Part shown: piece after piece, positions 4,766 through 7,694 of the stretch
How positions within the stretch are numbered: the stretch's first letter is position 1
How the letters are laid out: each line of letters opens with the position of its first letter
Origin: a candidate division TA06 bacterium DG_78
GTDB lineage: Bacteria; Hydrothermota; Tepidihabitantia; SM23-42
Direction: 5' to 3'
NCBI GenBank assembly: GCA_001303225.1
Contig: LJNI01000110.1
Coordinates: forward strand, 1-7,694
Length of the DNA stretch: 7,694 nucleotides
The notes under the pieces: generated by a model
The model's input: only the letters and a program-made list of their open reading frames with translations
Databases searched by the model: none
Told to the model about the DNA's origin: nothing
Made by a program: the position numbers and the translations under genes

Positions 4766-5848
4766 TTGCTATTACTGTTCATCATCAATTTTACACTGCC
4801 TGGTGTTATTAACCAAGGTGACCGTATTTTTTATACTGATGCCAGGTCACTCGGCCTCGGTGGTATTACCGTCGTATTAGAAAATGGTGATAACCCAGGA
4901 AGCAGTGGTCTGGTTAATCGAATATCTCTCATGAGTTCAGGAGCAGTCAGCAGTTTCAATGAGAAGAGGGGGCTGAGGGTATACGACTCATACGGGAATA
5001 ACATTGGGATTTCAACACTCTCAAATAATACCTTTGTCGATGTGAGCTTAGCCACAAGTTCGATAATTATACCATTTAAGTTTTTAAGAATTGGTCTGAA
5101 ACACCAGCCAGTGTGGCATTTCAATTATTCCTACCGCTATGTGCAGCGTGATGATTTTTACCAAATCACAAAGACTATTGACGATGACTACACAGGCATT
5201 ATCTATGCTCTTGTTCCTGTATTGGGCTTCACCTATAAATTCATCAATATCGGAATTGAAGAGAGGTTTTTCTATGGAAAAAATTCGAGAACATATCGTG
5301 TTATTTTTCCGACTGCACCTGATTCGAGCATAAGCAGTGAAGCTCAGTATAACGGATCAACGACAAAGATCGGAGCAATCCTGGTGCCATCTATCCATTT
5401 CCGCGTGTCCTATTTTTATACATTTAAGTACACACTTGAAAGTGATAATACTGGAGATTTTTCATACCCAGATGTTCACTCCTTTGGTCTTTTCTACCAG
5501 CCACCTGGTCGTATTCCTACACGATTCATGTGCGAGTTTAATTACGAAAATTGGAACGAACCACTCTTCATTTATCGATTTGGTGTTGAACACACGATTC
5601 TCAATAGCTATGCACTGCGTTATGGTTTTTGTCTTTTCCCAGATTATAAGCAGACAGCTGTCTGGAGTACAATCTTAACATTCGGTATGGGGATGAAGAC
5701 GGATCGATTCTTTATCGACCTTGGATTTGGATATGGAAAGAGAGATTACCTTCACTCTGATTTCAGCGGACTCGATGTAGGTGATTATAATTTAAAGTTT
5801 GATGAGACATCAGGCCACTTTGTGTTCTCGAGCGGTATCACTTTTTAA
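4766..5848 (+). CDS. Predicted outer-membrane beta-barrel protein, PorV/FadL-like in style
   Basis: 360-residue protein of unknown function, predicted to sit in the outer membrane. It opens with a short hydrophobic signal (MLLLFIINFTLPGVIN). ARSLGLGGITVVLENGDNPGSSGLVN (26-51) resembles the N-terminal motif of PorV/PorQ and FadL-like barrels (ARSLGMGG followed by a pseudo-NPAGL). The rest is rich in aromatic, alternating strands such as RFMCEFNYENW and FFIDLGFGYGK. It ends in Phe (FVFSSGITF), the usual last residue for barrel assembly by BamA. TTG at 4766 is the start, 5 nt after AGGAGA. The UshA-like gene begins 5 nt after its stop. I do not recognise a specific family; transport or surface anchoring for the exported neighbours is possible but not shown. 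Confidence 0.75.
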   Translation: MLLLFIINFTLPGVINQGDRIFYTDARSLGLGGITVVLENGDNPGSSGLVNRISLMSSGAVSSFNEKRGLRVYDSYGNNIGISTLSNNTFVDVSLATSSIIIPFKFLRIGLKHQPVWHFNYSYRYVQRDDFYQITKTIDDDYTGIIYALVPVLGFTYKFINIGIEERFFYGKNSRTYRVIFPTAPDSSISSEAQYNGSTTKIGAILVPSIHFRVSYFYTFKYTLESDNTGDFSYPDVHSFGLFYQPPGRIPTRFMCEFNYENWNEPLFIYRFGVEHTILNSYALRYGFCLFPDYKQTAVWSTILTFGMGMKTDRFFIDLGFGYGKRDYLHSDFSGLDVGDYNLKFDETSGHFVFSSGITF

Positions 5849-5853
5849 CCGTT

Positions 5854-7362
5854 TTGCATAGTTTCTTTCTCGTAGTAATTTTACTCGTTCATTATAATTT
5901 TGATCACATCTACATACTACATTCTAATGACATTGAAGGTGCACTCTCGTCGAGTGAAGCATGGTGGATGAACCCTTACTTTCCACCTCCCGTTGGGAAT
6001 GCTGCAGCTGCGGCAACTTTCATAAAGGAAAAGCGAGTAGAAGCACAACAGTTAGGATACGGTTTTCTACTCTTTGATAGTGGTGATATGTTTATTGGTT
6101 CGCCACTCGGAGAATTTTCAAGAGGTCAAGCAGTTGCCGAGTATTTTAACTATTGCGGCTATGATGTTATTGCACCAGGTAACCATGATTTCGACCTTGG
6201 TGTTGATGTGTTCAAAGAGTTTGTAGGAAGCGTTGATGCGATATTTTTAGGAACTAATATTGTATTTGAAAATACCACAGAAGTAGTCGATTATCTTGAA
6301 CCCTACACAATTATTGAAAGCAATGGGGTGACAATTGGTGTATTCAGTCTCCTTACACAATATATGGAGGGAATGACGACGCCTGAGCGATTTCAGAATC
6401 ACGATGTCTTGGATGAGATTGAAACAGCACAACGCTACGTGGATACACTCAAGTCAAAGGGTGTTGATATAATCATTGTTCTCACTGGTATTGGACTGCG
6501 TCATGACAAGCGATTAGCAACGTTCGTGTCTGGTATCGATGTTATCTTTGGTTCACATAGTGCTACTGCCCTTGAAGAGCCTTACGAAGATTCACTGAAT
6601 CATACGATTATCTGTCAATCGTACAGCCACCTCACGAGCATCGGATTCCTCGATTTATGGATTGATAAAGATACTAAAAAAATAGCAGGCTACCATGGAG
6701 AGTTGGTTGATCTCTTGAGCGAACAGATCGATGATGATACCATGATGTTGAAGATAGTCGAAAAGTGGGAACAGAGCACACAGAAAGGATTTGACGAAAT
6801 CATTGGCTACTCAAAAGAAGAATTGACCAGAGCTGGTTTTGATGAATCGACAATCGGTAATTTGATCACTGACGCAATGCGTGAATATTTCAATGTTGAT
6901 ATTGCTATCCACAATTCTGGTGGCATTCGGGCGAACATGCCAGAGGGTGATGTAACCTACAGGGATTGCTATAATATCGATGCCCTATCAAATACTGCGG
7001 TTGTTATGCAAATGACTGGTAAACAGATTATCGAGGCACTCGAGATCGGATTTAATGGGCACCACGCCATCTTTCAACTGTCCGGAATTAAAATAATATG
7101 GAATTCAAAAAATCCAATTGGACACAGAATTATTGATCTCGTGCTGTTGGATGGAACACCGATTGATACTGTAAAAGAGTATACGGTCGTGACGAATTCA
7201 TTCCTTGCGGCTGGTGGTGGAGAGTATATGATCTTCAAAGAGGCTCGAGATATTCAGAATACGTTGTATTATTTACGAGATATCATCGCTGATTACGTGA
7301 GAAAATATTCTCCTGTTGAGAAAAAAATTGAGCGAAGGATTGTTGATATTGTTGCTCAATGA
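5854..7362 (+). CDS. UshA-like 5'-nucleotidase/metallophosphatase with altered metal site
   Basis: 502-residue exported protein of the 5'-nucleotidase family (UshA, UDP-sugar hydrolase type), which removes phosphate from nucleotides outside the cytoplasm. A short hydrophobic N-terminus (SFFLVVILLV) serves as signal. The metallophosphatase domain has ILHSNDIEG (21-29), DSGD (75-78), GNHDFD (109-114, catalytic His111 and Asp114) and FGSHSA (232-237). The C-terminal nucleotide-binding domain has NSGGIRANMPEGDVTYRD, QMTGKQIIEALE, FQLSGIKI and AAGGGEY. Compared with E. coli UshA, three metal ligands are changed: H43 is Glu28, H217 is Gly212 and Q254 is Ala237. D26, D78, N110 and H235 remain. An insertion around MNPYFPPPVGNAAAA (39-53) is also present. 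Activity or metal use may therefore differ. The TTG at 5854 has no clear Shine-Dalgarno site and lies 5 nt after the barrel gene, so re-initiation is likely. Confidence 0.88.
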   Translation: MHSFFLVVILLVHYNFDHIYILHSNDIEGALSSSEAWWMNPYFPPPVGNAAAAATFIKEKRVEAQQLGYGFLLFDSGDMFIGSPLGEFSRGQAVAEYFNYCGYDVIAPGNHDFDLGVDVFKEFVGSVDAIFLGTNIVFENTTEVVDYLEPYTIIESNGVTIGVFSLLTQYMEGMTTPERFQNHDVLDEIETAQRYVDTLKSKGVDIIIVLTGIGLRHDKRLATFVSGIDVIFGSHSATALEEPYEDSLNHTIICQSYSHLTSIGFLDLWIDKDTKKIAGYHGELVDLLSEQIDDDTMMLKIVEKWEQSTQKGFDEIIGYSKEELTRAGFDESTIGNLITDAMREYFNVDIAIHNSGGIRANMPEGDVTYRDCYNIDALSNTAVVMQMTGKQIIEALEIGFNGHHAIFQLSGIKIIWNSKNPIGHRIIDLVLLDGTPIDTVKEYTVVTNSFLAAGGGEYMIFKEARDIQNTLYYLRDIIADYVRKYSPVEKKIERRIVDIVAQ

Positions 7363-7427
7363 ATTTTGTCGTCCAACGGCATTAATTTAGTGAAATTGTT
7401 TTTTTCCAAAACAAAACGGATTTTATT

Positions 7428-7694
7428 TTGAGAAAAAACATACAAACTTCTGCTTTATTTTTTAGCACTTTGATTTTTATACATACTATCTCTGCTGAAA
7501 CAATTACCATTGTAACGTATAATATTCTCAATTTCCCAGATGCATTCGGTTCCCAGCGGATTGATGATTTCAGAGTCGTCATCGATTATATCGAACCGGA
7601 CATCGTGGTAATTCAAGAAATACAAAGTCAGGCTGGCATGAATGTATTCCTCGATTCGGTTTTGAATGTCACGGGTAGTGCATTCGAGGCAGTA
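7428..7694 (+). CDS. Exported endonuclease/exonuclease/phosphatase family protein, N-terminal part, cut by right edge
   Basis: The 89 visible residues belong to the endonuclease/exonuclease/phosphatase (DNase I-like) superfamily, whose members cut DNA or RNA or remove phosphate from lipids and other compounds. A signal peptide covers about residues 1-23 (cleavage after ISA). TIVTYNILNFP (27-37) holds the conserved Asn32, and EPDIVVIQE (56-64) ends with the metal-binding Glu64. This spacing is typical of the family's first two motifs. The later catalytic Asp and His motifs lie beyond the window. The start is TTG at 7428; in the same frame a stop at 7383-7385 rules out a much longer form, and only a weak CGGA lies 7 nt upstream. 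It follows the UshA-like gene by 65 nt with no clear promoter or terminator, so it is probably in the same transcription unit. With UshA it could release nucleosides from external nucleic acid. Confidence 0.8.
   Translation, partial: MRKNIQTSALFFSTLIFIHTISAETITIVTYNILNFPDAFGSQRIDDFRVVIDYIEPDIVVIQEIQSQAGMNVFLDSVLNVTGSAFEAV

Noticed and set aside
7396..7414. TTGTTTT-N5-AAAACAA stem between the nucleotidase and the last gene as a terminator
   Set aside because: The stem is almost entirely A-T pairs and is not followed by a T-run in the right place, so it is more likely low-complexity sequence.
7382..7582. 66-residue minus-strand frame near the right edge
   Set aside because: It overlaps the plus-strand gene with a signal peptide and DNase I-like motifs; the minus-strand peptide is Lys- and Ile-rich without any recognisable feature.

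Overview
The window looks like chromosomal DNA of a free-living, moderately AT-rich bacterium with a Gram-negative type envelope. The evidence is bacterial sigma-70-type promoters, Shine-Dalgarno sites, several Sec signal peptides and a predicted outer-membrane beta-barrel. The barrel opens with an ARSLGLGG motif of the PorV/PorQ kind, a purine permease variant is present, and arginine decarboxylase is of the pyruvoyl type. Together these point loosely to the FCB group or a neighbouring candidate phylum such as WOR-3. That placement is from recalled protein style and is low confidence.

Layout. (1) 1-1136, minus strand: a two-gene operon with an exported SIMPL/YggE-type protein, then the N-terminal part of an NCS2 purine permease that runs off the left edge. 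A near-consensus promoter at 1156-1184 drives it. (2) 1137-1282: a divergent promoter region with a 7-bp dyad between the two promoters. (3) 1283-3862, plus strand: tRNA-Gly(UCC), then a tightly packed run of a DJ-1/PfpI protein with an N-terminal export-like signal, dtd, yicC and gmk, with junctions of 1-nt overlap, 0-nt gap and 8-nt overlap. (4) 3863-4063: a non-coding spacer with short tandem repeats, a 9-bp hairpin and an ordered set of four GATTAC elements (two direct, two inverted). (5) 4109-7694, plus strand: tRNA-Ala(CGC) followed after 10 nt by pyruvoyl-dependent arginine decarboxylase, then an outer-membrane barrel protein, a UshA-like 5'-nucleotidase and the start of an exported endonuclease/exonuclease/phosphatase protein that runs off the right edge.

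How it fits together. Both rightward transcription units begin with a tRNA gene behind almost the same promoter (TTGACTTTTT, 16-nt spacer, TATAAT). The protein genes behind them have little or no room for a promoter of their own, so tRNA and mRNA are probably cut from one transcript. dtd, yicC and gmk are housekeeping genes for tRNA quality control, RNA turnover and GMP phosphorylation. The last three genes encode exported proteins that could act on nucleic acids or nucleotides outside the cytoplasm. With the purine permease at the left edge, this suggests nucleotide scavenging, but that link is inference.

The most unusual points are a UshA homologue that has lost three of the seven usual metal ligands, the two tRNA-headed operons (one tRNA with almost no 5' leader), a hairpin that hides the ribosome binding site of the barrel gene, and the four-copy GATTAC element. 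I did not find a clearly new defence or mobile system.
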